In this document: positions 35,716 through 44,751 of the stretch, piece by piece | Layout: the number at the start of each line of letters is the position of its first letter | How positions within the stretch are numbered: position 1 is the first letter of the stretch | Source of the DNA: Bacteroidales bacterium | GTDB taxonomy: Bacteria > Bacteroidota > Bacteroidia > Bacteroidales > UBA932 | Reading direction: 5' to 3' | NCBI GenBank assembly: GCA_015060225.1 | Contig: SUYX01000011.1 | Coordinates: 1 to 60,341, forward strand | Length of the DNA: 60,341 bases | Notes under the pieces: generated by a model | What the model was told of the DNA's origin: nothing | The model's input: the letters and a program-made list of their open reading frames with translations, nothing else | Databases searched by the model: none | Made by a program: the position numbers and the translations under genes

Positions 35716-38046
35716 ATGAGAAAACTATTTTCAGTGGCAATAATCATTGTAGCCACAATGTTTGCAAACATAGCAATTGCACAGAATATTACCGGAAAAG
35801 TTACAGATGAGCAGAACAATCCATTCCCATATGTGAATGTATTGCTCCAAAGGGTAGATTCATCATACATTGCAGGAACAATTACAGCAGAGGATGGTAC
35901 ATTTACTATAAAAGCAGAGCCGGGAGGTAAATTCCTGAACCTCTCATTTGTGGGATATCAAACTATCTGCAAAGAAATTGAGGTAGCAGATATGGGTACA
36001 ATCCAACTTCTTCCCAGCAATCTTCTCCTTGCTGAGGTGGTTGTAAAAGCTGAGCTTCCAAAACCTGAGTATAAAGGGGATGCCCTTGTAACCCCAATTC
36101 AGGGTACTGTACTTGAGAAAGCAGGTACTGCAGAGAACCTTTTGGACAAGATTCCAAATGTAACAGCGCAAGATGGTAATGTGGAGGTATTTGGGAGGGG
36201 AGCTCCAGAGATTTACATTAATGGCCGTAAGATGAGAGATGCATCGGAGCTGGAACAGCTATCATCAGATCAGGTGAAATCTGTAGAGGTAGTTTCCAAT
36301 CCAGGAGCCAGGTATGATGCATCTGTAAAGGCTGTTATCCGAATAATTACCAAGAAGGTTGTAGGTGATGGATTTGGTTTGGACAACAGAGCAGTGATTA
36401 CTCATCGGGAAAAATATGGATTTTCCTATTATGACCAGTTGGAGCTCAAATACAGGAAGAATGGGTTTGACTTGAGTGGAATGTTGCTTCCCGGGAAATA
36501 CCGCAATGGGAATGACCAGACTGTTGTTACAGATATGTACTTGGACAAGCACTGGCAGCAGGATATGGATCTTACAAATCAGACATCAGATGCCACCAAT
36601 GTTGAGGCTACCCTTACTCTAAATTATCAGGTTAATGAAAACCACACATTTGGAGCCCGCTACAATTTTGAACGTTATCCGGAGTCTTATTGGCTAGTAA
36701 ACCAGTATGCCAACACTTATTGCAATGATGAGCTGCAGGAGAGCCTTTACAGTTACCTGGCAGATAATGAACCTGAAACATACCACAGAAGCAACCTCTA
36801 TTATAGTGGAAAAGTGAAGAATTGGAGTATAGATTTTAATGCAGACGGACTTTGGAGTGATGCAAAAAGTACTCAAATTGCCGATGAGAAAATATTGGAT
36901 GGGGCAAATGGTAACCAGGAGCGTTCTGTAACAACTGTAGATACCAAGCAGAATGAATTGTATGCAGCCAAATTGGTTCTTTCGCGCTCTTTTGCAAAGG
37001 GTAATCTTTCATTTGGAGCGGAGTATTCACACAATAACCGCAATACTACCTATTTTAATGAGGAGGGGATTATAGAGAATGACCAGGCACAGATAAAGGA
37101 GGGGGCAACTTCTGCTTTTGTAGAATATTCCCGACAGTTGGGGAATCTGCAGATGCAGGCGGGATTGCGTTATGAAAATGTAGGGTTTGACTATTATGAC
37201 TCCGGAAAATATATGAAGGAGCAGAGCAAGACCTACAACAATCTATTCCCTTCAATAACTTTCAGCTTCCCGATAAATAAAGTGCAGATAATGTTGGGAT
37301 ATGCGAATGACATAGACCGCCCTTCATACTGGAACCTCAGAAGCAACATCACATATGTGAACCGTTATATGTACGATATGGGAAACCCTTTCCTTATGCC
37401 TTCATTGAGCCACAATATAACTTTAGGGGCATCATACAAATGGGTAAATTTATATGTGGGATATTCACGCGTATTGGATGAGATGATTAATGAAACTGTA
37501 GCATATTCAGAAGATAATCCTTCCATTGCATTGCTCACAATGAGCAATGCCCCTGCATACGATAAACTGGCTGCTTCTGTTAATATTTCCCCAACCATTG
37601 GGCTCTGGAGACCTCAGTTGAGTTTGGCACTGCAGCAACAATGGTATAATGCCAATACTCCGCAGGGAATAGAAAAATTCAATAATCCCTTGGGGAGTAT
37701 AACCCTAAGGAATAACTTCAAATTGCCTAAAGGTTTTGTATTGGATGTGAGTGGTAATTTTACAACAAAAGGACATTCTACCAATGTTTATCTGAATGAG
37801 GCAAAATTTGATATGAGTGCTTCGTTATACAAAAGTTTCTTGAAAGAGAGTCTTATCCTGCAATTGAGGGCAAACGATCTCCTTGAATCCAAACAGAATA
37901 TAACCATGTATAGTGGAAAGAGGGTTATGCAGCAGACTCAGGTATTTCACAGGCAGATTTCCCTTACCCTCCGCTACAAATTCAACACCAGCAAGAGCAA
38001 ATACAAGGGAACAGGTGCCGGAGAGAGCCAAAAAAACAGGATGTAG
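35716..38046 (+). CDS. Outer-membrane beta-barrel protein
   Basis: A 776-residue relative of the 22.7-kb gene, with a signal peptide (LFSVAIIIVATMFANIAIAQ), a carboxypeptidase-regulatory-like domain (ITGKVTDEQNNPFPYVNVLLQ to NLSFVGYQT), and a plug (DKIPNVTAQDGNVEVFGRGAPEIYINGRKM). The barrel ends in a basic tail. The start at 35716 is chosen for the signal peptide, although the frame opens at 35656. It has no SusD-like partner. Expression is probably under the operator described upstream. Confidence 0.85.
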   Translation: MRKLFSVAIIIVATMFANIAIAQNITGKVTDEQNNPFPYVNVLLQRVDSSYIAGTITAEDGTFTIKAEPGGKFLNLSFVGYQTICKEIEVADMGTIQLLPSNLLLAEVVVKAELPKPEYKGDALVTPIQGTVLEKAGTAENLLDKIPNVTAQDGNVEVFGRGAPEIYINGRKMRDASELEQLSSDQVKSVEVVSNPGARYDASVKAVIRIITKKVVGDGFGLDNRAVITHREKYGFSYYDQLELKYRKNGFDLSGMLLPGKYRNGNDQTVVTDMYLDKHWQQDMDLTNQTSDATNVEATLTLNYQVNENHTFGARYNFERYPESYWLVNQYANTYCNDELQESLYSYLADNEPETYHRSNLYYSGKVKNWSIDFNADGLWSDAKSTQIADEKILDGANGNQERSVTTVDTKQNELYAAKLVLSRSFAKGNLSFGAEYSHNNRNTTYFNEEGIIENDQAQIKEGATSAFVEYSRQLGNLQMQAGLRYENVGFDYYDSGKYMKEQSKTYNNLFPSITFSFPINKVQIMLGYANDIDRPSYWNLRSNITYVNRYMYDMGNPFLMPSLSHNITLGASYKWVNLYVGYSRVLDEMINETVAYSEDNPSIALLTMSNAPAYDKLAASVNISPTIGLWRPQLSLALQQQWYNANTPQGIEKFNNPLGSITLRNNFKLPKGFVLDVSGNFTTKGHSTNVYLNEAKFDMSASLYKSFLKESLILQLRANDLLESKQNITMYSGKRVMQQTQVFHRQISLTLRYKFNTSKSKYKGTGAGESQKNRM

Positions 38047-38109
38047 GTGCAGTAATCGCAGCTTTTGCACGTTTATTGCAAATGAATGGGAATTAAACAG
38101 ACTGACATT

Positions 38110-39174
38110 ATGAAACAATTTACTCAAATCTTATTATTGGCAATAGCCTTCATCTTCACAAGCTGCTTTGAAAAAGAGGCAAAAGACAAGATTGAAGAGG
38201 TTACAATGTATGTTTCACACGAAACAGGTATATATTATGGAATGTTGTCCTCACCTGTAGAAGGAATGCTCATAAAAGAAGAAGGATGGCAAGATTGGGA
38301 AAGCAGACCGTTTCAGGAGATTAGTGGTTTTGAATATATAAAGGGGCACAAATACACATTGCTGGTAGAGAAAACAACGCTGGTCAATCCTCCAATGGAT
38401 GCTTCCAGCGTAAAATATAAACTCATTTCTATAGTGGAACAGAGGCCTGTTGCATTTCCACAATTGGCAGTAAAAGGATTAGCACAGACAGAGGCCAATG
38501 GCTACGAAGCCAACATCTTTGATCCGGTGCATTTTTATCTGGATGGAGATGAATATATGCAAGAAAATTTAAGGGAATTGTGTGATTCGCTGGTATTTGA
38601 TATTATGGGTAGTAAAGATGGTACCGCAAAAGTATATTACCAAAAAACAGGAGAAGCCAAATTAACCTCTTCATGGGCCCACTGTTTCTATATTCCAATG
38701 AGTGCTATGTGTAGGATACAGGGATATAAAAATGGAGAAATTGTATATACAGACAGCAAACAGATAAAATTGCATAACAACAAGGATTTCCTTATGTATA
38801 ATTGGAATGAAATCACACAAAATTCTTCAAGCAGTATAGGTTATGTGAATTTCTTGAACCCAAGTCTTGAAATAATCAGTACCCATTACATAAATCAAAA
38901 TACTCCTGTAGCAAAGATTTCAATACCTGATTATCCTGCCGAAGACCAATGGTTGTACGAATATATGTGTCAAGTATACAACTCTTCACCACTATATGAT
39001 GAGAATACAGGAGTGGCAGAGAAATATTCAGAACTTTTTGCCGGCACAGACAATAGGGAAACTGTAAAATATATCTGGGTTACTGACAAATTTGTAGCAG
39101 CTTTGGTAAATTGGTTTGATTCCGAAGTGGAGATTTCAAAGACATATATTATTGCGCAGCCTGTGCAAAAATAA
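38110..39174 (+). CDS. DUF4377-like lipoprotein
   Basis: A 354-residue lipoprotein (lipobox FTSC, Cys 19). EISGFEYIKGHKYTLLVEKTTL with KYKLISIVEQ is a DUF4377-like segment near residues 75-115. The remainder shows no family I know. Second gene of a 35.7-40.8-kb unit. Confidence 0.6.
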   Translation: MKQFTQILLLAIAFIFTSCFEKEAKDKIEEVTMYVSHETGIYYGMLSSPVEGMLIKEEGWQDWESRPFQEISGFEYIKGHKYTLLVEKTTLVNPPMDASSVKYKLISIVEQRPVAFPQLAVKGLAQTEANGYEANIFDPVHFYLDGDEYMQENLRELCDSLVFDIMGSKDGTAKVYYQKTGEAKLTSSWAHCFYIPMSAMCRIQGYKNGEIVYTDSKQIKLHNNKDFLMYNWNEITQNSSSSIGYVNFLNPSLEIISTHYINQNTPVAKISIPDYPAEDQWLYEYMCQVYNSSPLYDENTGVAEKYSELFAGTDNRETVKYIWVTDKFVAALVNWFDSEVEISKTYIIAQPVQK

Positions 39175-39198
39175 ATTTAACATGTAAAATTTTGAGGT

Positions 39199-39849
39199 AT
39201 GAATAAGATTTTTTGTGTATTGGCATTGATGGTGGTAATGCTTTCAAGTTGTGAAAAGATCAACATCCTGGATATAAAGACAACATATTGTACAGCAACA
39301 ATAAACGGTGAAGAATATAAAGACGTCACAACAGTAAGGGAAGAATTGGGGAGAAGAGGATATCCTTTTGCTACTAATGGGAGAATTTTTATAGGCACGA
39401 GCAACAATCTTGCGTACATACAGTTTCAGCTATCTGATGCTAATGGCAAAATCTGTTATTACCTGTTTGGAGGTATTCCGTTTGGAAAAGAGGAAAACTT
39501 TCCAATTTTGAACAAAGAGTACCATATATATTGTCATCCATGTTTTGATATTTCAGATAAGCCAGCAGAAAAGATTGCTGATAACTATATGGAATTTCAG
39601 GCAAAAGAAACTTCTTCAATGTATCCATCGGGAATACTGGTACTTAAAAAGTATTCTGATATTATAAGCAGTTCTTATGAAATGCCATGTCCCCTATCGG
39701 GAACATTGATATTTACAGAATATAACAAGACAAATCATAAGTATAGCGGCAGCTTTAAGTTACAGAACATGAAATCATCTGGTAGTCTGTCTTATGATGT
39801 AAAAGGTGAATTTAAAGTATTAGTGTCATTTCGTACATATTCAGAATAA
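39199..39849 (+). CDS. Hypothetical lipoprotein
   Basis: A 216-residue protein with signal peptide and lipobox LSSC (Cys 18). It is beta-rich, with no recognised domain. It lies 24 nt after the DUF4377-like gene and 11 nt before the hydrolase, so all three are probably co-transcribed. Confidence 0.55.
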   Translation: MNKIFCVLALMVVMLSSCEKINILDIKTTYCTATINGEEYKDVTTVREELGRRGYPFATNGRIFIGTSNNLAYIQFQLSDANGKICYYLFGGIPFGKEENFPILNKEYHIYCHPCFDISDKPAEKIADNYMEFQAKETSSMYPSGILVLKKYSDIISSSYEMPCPLSGTLIFTEYNKTNHKYSGSFKLQNMKSSGSLSYDVKGEFKVLVSFRTYSE

Positions 39850-39860
39850 CTTATAAAAAC

Positions 39861-40769
39861 ATGAGACGTTTTATATTATTACTTTTGGCAGTACTGATTA
39901 CTTTGCAATCATACAGTATTATTCCCGACAGAAAATATATCAGGTTACCTCAAGAAAGGGGACTTGTATACAAAAACTTGCCGGTGGAAACCAAAGACGG
40001 CTACAAGATAGAGACCTGGTTCTTCCCTGCACAAGATATGCCCGATTACAAGGCTGGGCAAAAAGAGATGTTACCATATAAGACCAAAGACAACAAAAAA
40101 AGGCCAACTCTCATCATATGCAATGGAGATGCCGGTAATATGTCCTATATGCAAATAGATTTGGCTGCTGTATATGCTGCAAACGGGTATAATGTTGTCA
40201 CATTTGACTGGCGTGGCTTTGGAAACAGTTCTCAATTTGAGATGAACAAGGATTATCTCTGCTATACAGAAATGCTCCTTGACTACGAGGCTATTATCAA
40301 AACCGCAGTACAACAGCCGGAAGTGGACAAAAAGGAAATCTACCTGCTTGGATGGTCCACTGGAGCGTATTTAAGCATGATAACATCCCACAATAATAAA
40401 AATGTAAAAGGATGTATTTTGCTGGGGACTCCATCATCATTTGAAGATGTAATTCCACAACTTATAAAAGTTCATCCAAAAGGAAAAACTGCAGACAACC
40501 TTATTGTTCCCGATAATTTCCCAAAAGATAAGATGCCTTTTCATATTGCCCCAAAATTCAGGAAATCTGTATTGTTGATTGTCGGGAAGAATGACGACAG
40601 GACCCCTGTATGGATGTCTGAAAAGATCTACAACGCATTGCCGGAAAAGGTAAATAAAAAGCTATCTGTTTATGATAAAGCCGGGCATGGTGGCAATCAG
40701 TCTCCCATGGTTGTGGATTTTGAGCGGTGGATGAATGAGACATTGGATTTTATGGAAGGAAAAATCTGA
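39861..40769 (+). CDS. Alpha/beta hydrolase (secreted)
   Basis: A 302-residue alpha/beta hydrolase with a signal peptide (LLLLAVLITLQSYS). The nucleophile elbow GWSTG is near 163, acidic GKNDDRTP near 245 and His in AGHGG near 274. Related proteins cleave acyl esters or peptides, but the substrate is unknown. The gene ends 72 nt before a strong terminator. Confidence 0.8.
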   Translation: MRRFILLLLAVLITLQSYSIIPDRKYIRLPQERGLVYKNLPVETKDGYKIETWFFPAQDMPDYKAGQKEMLPYKTKDNKKRPTLIICNGDAGNMSYMQIDLAAVYAANGYNVVTFDWRGFGNSSQFEMNKDYLCYTEMLLDYEAIIKTAVQQPEVDKKEIYLLGWSTGAYLSMITSHNNKNVKGCILLGTPSSFEDVIPQLIKVHPKGKTADNLIVPDNFPKDKMPFHIAPKFRKSVLLIVGKNDDRTPVWMSEKIYNALPEKVNKKLSVYDKAGHGGNQSPMVVDFERWMNETLDFMEGKI

Positions 40770-40840
40770 TATCACCTGAACTTTTTGCTGCAACACTTGT
40801 TTACATAAGTGAAATAGTTTTTTAAGTTAGGTTAAGTAGA

Positions 40841-40884
40841 ACAAGCCCTGTAGTCTCGGGATGAGGTTGCAGGGCTTGTTTTTC
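40841..40884 (+). terminator. Rho-independent terminator after the hydrolase
   Basis: ACAAGCCCTG (40841-40850) pairs with CAGGGCTTGT (40870-40879), followed by TTTTTCTT. Confidence 0.85.
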
Positions 40885-40913
40885 TTATATCACAACAAAT
40901 GTTTGAATATTTA

Positions 40914-40944
40914 TTTGGAGGGATAAATATTTATACTACCTTTG
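40914..40944 (+). promoter_or_regulatory. Promoter of the PadR operon
   Basis: TTTG (40914-40917) and TACCTTTG (40937-40944) with an exact 19-nt spacer. A good textbook example of the organism's consensus. Confidence 0.7.
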
Positions 40945-40987
40945 TATTATACAAGATGTTTAATACATAAAGAGTAATACTATTGTT

Positions 40988-41353
40988 ATGGCAAAAGATA
41001 CTATGATTGAAGAATTGCTTGATGCATGGGAAGAGACTTACAAGAAAGGTCAGCTTACATTTTGGGTATTCCTGGCATTACAAGAGAGCAACAAATGTAT
41101 GGAAGAGATAAAAGAGTTTGTGGAGAAGGCATCTGAGGGGACAATGACCTGTGAAGAACAGAGCCTTTATCGCAATCTGAGGAAATTCCAAAATCTGGAT
41201 ATAGTTGCATATGACAGTAAGAAGGTAAGTAAAGGTCCCGACAGGAAGTACTATTATCTTACTCCAACCGGCAAGGAACTGTTCAAGCGTTTTGTGGAAC
41301 GCAATATCATGATATTTACAAAAGAATCAATTATTAACCTTTTAACACAGTAA
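40988..41353 (+). CDS. PadR-family transcriptional regulator
   Basis: A 121-residue winged-helix protein with a PadR-type fold: TFWVFLALQESNKC, then LYRNLRKFQNLDIVAYDSKK and KYYYLTPTGKELFKRF. It probably represses its own operon with the membrane protein gene that follows after 3 nt. Confidence 0.75.
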   Translation: MAKDTMIEELLDAWEETYKKGQLTFWVFLALQESNKCMEEIKEFVEKASEGTMTCEEQSLYRNLRKFQNLDIVAYDSKKVSKGPDRKYYYLTPTGKELFKRFVERNIMIFTKESIINLLTQ

Positions 41354-41356
41354 ATT

Positions 41357-41770
41357 ATGAGAGTATTTACACAAAGATTAGGACAATTTGCAATTAGCGC
41401 ATTGATATTTACCGTTGCATTCAGATATGCGCTTGATTTATCTGTCGGGATGAAAAGCATTCCTGCAGCTTTGGTGTGTTCAATTGTATATTTTGGGTTG
41501 ATGTTTTTTGCAGGTTGGTACTACGGAAGTAAAGATGCAGTTGAAAATGAAATCCATGATATAGGATTCCGTTTCCATTTTATTACATATGTATTGTGTA
41601 TTGCGTTGGGATACTCATCATATTTTATAGGATGGAATACCGAGCCGTTGAGATCATTGAATATTGGCGCAATGAGTTGGGGTATAGGACTTGCTTTGCA
41701 TTTTGCATTCTTCTTGTTTGCGCAAAAGAACGCAATAAGGGGATATGCAAAGGAGGAGATATTTCAGTAG
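41357..41770 (+). CDS. Hypothetical membrane protein
   Basis: A 137-residue protein with four hydrophobic segments (ISALIFTVAFRYAL, ALVCSIVYFGLMFFAG, FITYVLCIALGYS, GIGLALHFAFFLFA). It is the partner of the PadR gene. PadR-membrane-protein pairs often respond to envelope stress, but no function is shown here. Confidence 0.6.
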   Translation: MRVFTQRLGQFAISALIFTVAFRYALDLSVGMKSIPAALVCSIVYFGLMFFAGWYYGSKDAVENEIHDIGFRFHFITYVLCIALGYSSYFIGWNTEPLRSLNIGAMSWGIGLALHFAFFLFAQKNAIRGYAKEEIFQ

Positions 41771-42011
41771 AATTCAATAAATTGGCGTTGCTCAGCTTAT
41801 GTTGTTTCACTCCCTTCGCACTAAAGTGCTCCGTTCATTGTACAACAACACTCAGCAACCTGTTATATATTTGGTGGAGGGCAAGAGTGTTGTTGCTCCC
41901 GTGGTACTCATTTGGGAGAAGACCGACAAAGGCGGTCTCTCCCTTATCACTCGCACCACTCTCACAAAACAACACACTTGCCTACAGTTCTCCGTAGCAA
42001 AATGAGTGGAT
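41771..42011 (+). other. Hairpin-rich noncoding region before repeat A
   Basis: No gene. Stems seen: GCACTAAAGTGC, AACAACACTC (41840-41849) with GAGTGTTGTT (41887-41896), and AGACCG with CGGTCT. It may extend the structured repeat at its 5' side. Confidence 0.4.
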
Positions 42012-42441
42012 TGAAATTGTCTCAGCAGTGCTGAGAGTTTTATAAACGCCCGGTCAAGACTTCAGCCGGCAAGCCGTCAGAAGACTTGCCCTTGATGGGC
42101 AGAGAGGTATCAGAAGTGTGTTTTCAATCTGCAAGCAGGTTGCAAACACACCTCTTCATTTTTAATAGCATCTCCGGTGCGGAGTAGCCTATGGTAACAG
42201 AATGTTTATCAGACGCCACAATTTCTCAGTATTTCAAAGGAATGCCACCCAGCATGCACATAATATTGGCGTGGAGACTTAACCTGTTATCCTGCATAAA
42301 AATGCGGCCACTGCATACTTTTGCCCTATGAATGGGGCAAAAGTCCTCCGTTCTCCTCCGCATTTTTACTCCGTCAAATCAGTTTAAGACTCAACCTTGT
42401 GTCCAGTGCGCTTTGCGCACATAAACGTCTCTGCTGACATA
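42012..42441 (+). repeat. Structured repeat family L, copy A (truncated)
   Basis: About 430 bp that match copies B (42818) and C (58950, inverted). Strong stems are GTGTGTTTTCAA/TTGCAAACACAC, CTTTTGCCC/GGGGCAAAAG nested in AAAATGCGG/CCGCATTTT, and GTGCGC/GCGCAC. Copy A lacks the second half that follows CTCTGCTG in B and C. No ORF of interest. Confidence 0.8.
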
Positions 42442-42513
42442 GGTGCACTAGTTTGCAGACAGTATCATATCTATCCTGAGACCAAGCTAATCAAATAATC
42501 ACTATATTTGTGT

Positions 42514-42804
42514 ATGGCTGCAAAATTTATATTACTACTGATAATATCACTGATAGTTCTTGTTTTTGCAATTATTATCTTAACTGGCAAAAGTGATAAC
42601 TTAATTGCCGGATATAACACATCAACTGAAGAGGAGAAAGAGAAATATAACATAAAAAGAGTCCGTATCTGCATAGGAGGAATGTTATTGATTTTGTCTC
42701 CTATTATGCTGATGTTTGCTGATAATTTTATTATCCTGATAGCAATTGTTCCACCTTTATCAATTTTATCAGTCATATTGACCAATACTTGGGCCAAGAA
42801 ATAA
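42514..42804 (+). CDS. DUF3784-family small membrane protein
   Basis: A 96-residue protein with an N-terminal hydrophobic helix, the motif GKSDNLIAGYNTSTEEEKEKYNIKRV and two further helices. GYNT...EKYN is typical of DUF3784. The ATG at 42514 lies 4 nt after a TATATTTG box (42503-42510), so the message is leaderless or nearly so. It is trapped between repeat copies A and B. Confidence 0.75.
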   Translation: MAAKFILLLIISLIVLVFAIIILTGKSDNLIAGYNTSTEEEKEKYNIKRVRICIGGMLLILSPIMLMFADNFIILIAIVPPLSILSVILTNTWAKK

Positions 42805-42817
42805 TGCAACCAAAATA

Positions 42818-43590
42818 ACCGCCCGATCAAGACTTCAGCCAGCAGGCCGTCAGAAGACTTGCCCTTGATGGGCAGAGAGGTATCAGAAGTGTGTTTTCAA
42901 TCTGCAGGCAGGTTGCAAACACACCTCTTCTTTTTTAATAGCACCTTCGGTGCAGAGTTGCCTACAACCTCAGAATGTTTATAAGCTGCCACAAATTCTC
43001 AGTGTTTCGGAGAAATGTCACCCTGCATGCACATAATGATGGCGTGGAGACTTAACCTGTTCTCCTACATAAAAATGCGGCCACTGCAAACTTTTGCCCT
43101 ATGAATGGGGCAAAAGTCCTCCGTTCTCCTCCGCATTTTTACTCCGTCAAATCAGTTTAAGACTCCACCTTGTGTTCAGTGCGCATTGCGCACATAAACG
43201 TCTCTGCTGGCCTCGATGGAAAGGGAGCTGCATCACTTTGTATTCCGCTATATTAACATAATCTTCCTGGTAGTTGTGTGATTCCCGGCAAGAGCTTCGC
43301 TATGCCTTCATCACACAACCAAGATTATGTATAAATAGCGGGTACGGTGGTAGAGTGAACTTTTGTGGTTCTATATCGCAGAGACGAGGCGGCTGTCAAG
43401 CAGTCGCTTCCCTCAGGGGCCTACGGCCTCCAGGCCCGTCGGGAAGCTCCATACTTTTGGTGTGGCAAATGGGAACCTTTGTGCCGGAATGGAGGCCAAA
43501 AGTATTTTGGCTTGCCATCCTTAGCAGCACAGCTGCGGGCCTGAGTGTACCCTTTTACCTTGCATCCACAAGTGGCTGCAAAGAAAAAGT
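42818..43590 (+). repeat. Structured repeat family L, copy B (longest)
   Basis: About 770 bp. The first 390 bp match copy A. Bases after 43210 match copy C, including ACATAATCTT/AAGATTATGT and GTTGTGTGAT/ATCACACAAC nested in CCGCTAT/ATAGCGG, and GCTTCCC/GGGAAGC. Copy B has about 98 bp (43459-43556) that C lacks, between two CTTTT words. Bases 43591-43893 continue with hairpins such as ACTGGC/GCCAGT and GATATTTTG/CAAAATATC. They carry no credible gene. Confidence 0.8.
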
Positions 43591-43893
43591 GCAACTCCGG
43601 CTCGGTACTGGCTTCGCCAGTGGGGTTACTTGGGGCTTTTTCCCGTTTTGTCAGGTCAGCTGCCGCTTCCCTCACAAACCGGCGCCCCAAGGGCGGGGAG
43701 ATTGTTCCCTTCGGTCACAAACTCCCCTGGCTGCCGCGCCCCTGTGGGGCTTGCCTGCTCGATATTTTGTCTGTCAACAAAATATCCAAGCCTGTGGAAG
43801 AATCTCCCGCTTCTTCATAGATGGTTATTCAGCATTATCTCACGCATACCGATTTGTTCCGATATAAATACTCTTAAAATGTTATCCATCTCC

Positions 43894-44625
43894 CTATAAA
43901 CTAACTATGTGTTTAAGACTTGAGGATGTGGTTATGCTTGTATACGATTCTAGTGTTCTATATCCAGTTGGATTGTGTATCAGAAAATATTTGATGTGTA
44001 CGCTATAGCCATTTGTCAACATTTGGGATGTGTTTTGATTAGAAATAATGAATTCTATGTATGCGCTTTTTCCCTTTCTTGTAATTGTTGATGTGAAATT
44101 ACGGTATTTGCCACTGTTGGGTCTGTAGCCTGGCTTTGTTGTCTGTAGTTTTCCTATCAGTGTGTAGTTGTTGAATGTGTCAATTGGAGAGCCTGATTCA
44201 AATGTTATTTGCAGATCTGTTCCGTTAATGAGTGTTGAGGTTTTGTATTGCAGGTTTATCAATGGGAAGGTAGGCATTGGAGATGGTGAGGGGATGGATT
44301 CTTTTCCTATGGCTGCAAGACCATGGTATGCGGATACGAATAGGTTATATCCGCTTATGTGGGTGTCGGCGTTGAAGGGTGGACGTTTGGATTTTACATT
44401 TTTTGCCAATGCATTCCATTGGAGCTGTGTTTCGTGTGTTAGTTCTCCCCAGGCTTTGATGGCTCTTCTGTGTACGCATAGTTGGTCTATCTGGTTTGGG
44501 GTGCCAGGGAAGGTTGGGTTAGGTTTTGTCTTGTAGTAGCATTCTCCATTTCTGTGGTAGAATGTGATGTTGCCTACTGATGAGTAGCAATCGGAAAATC
44601 TGCTGTTAGGGTAGTATTTTGGCAT
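43894..44625 (-). CDS. Phage-associated protein with W..L...Q...WN motif
   Basis: A 243-residue protein. An N-terminal segment (QLCVHRRAIKAWGELTHETQLQWNALAK, then ISGYNLFVSAYHGLAAIG) is shared with the products at 44752 and 47302. Such proteins occur near structural genes in many phages. The C-terminal half is Ser/Thr-rich and beta-like. It is transcribed away from its two relatives from a shared promoter region. Confidence 0.5.
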   Translation of the reverse strand: MPKYYPNSRFSDCYSSVGNITFYHRNGECYYKTKPNPTFPGTPNQIDQLCVHRRAIKAWGELTHETQLQWNALAKNVKSKRPPFNADTHISGYNLFVSAYHGLAAIGKESIPSPSPMPTFPLINLQYKTSTLINGTDLQITFESGSPIDTFNNYTLIGKLQTTKPGYRPNSGKYRNFTSTITRKGKSAYIEFIISNQNTSQMLTNGYSVHIKYFLIHNPTGYRTLESYTSITTSSSLKHIVSL

Positions 44626-44644
44626 GATAAATCTCTGTTTTTAT

Positions 44645-44715
44645 GCAAATTTACATAAAGTATTACTTTAGGTAAATTGTTTATTATGCAAATACACAAA
44701 TAATTACTATATTTG
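44645..44715. promoter_or_regulatory. Divergent promoters with a central palindrome
   Basis: Minus strand TAAATTTG (44646-44653) faces the 43.9-kb gene and TATATTTG (44708-44715) faces the 44.75-kb gene. Between them AATTTAC-a-TAAAGT pairs with ACTTTA-g-GTAAATT (44648-44678). This is a likely operator for one regulator controlling both directions. Confidence 0.55.
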
Positions 44716-44751
44716 TAGTGGAATCAGAGGCTGCTAAGCATATACGTGAAT

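Noticed and set aside
42012-43590. CRISPR array or group II intron
   Set aside because: There are no short regular repeats with spacers, no reverse transcriptase and no domain V-like ending.
43274-43899. Long open frames in repeat copy B (197, 91 and 89 residues)
   Set aside because: They run through palindromic DNA, are not conserved in copy C because of the 98-bp difference, and have Cys/Pro/Arg-rich composition without a domain.
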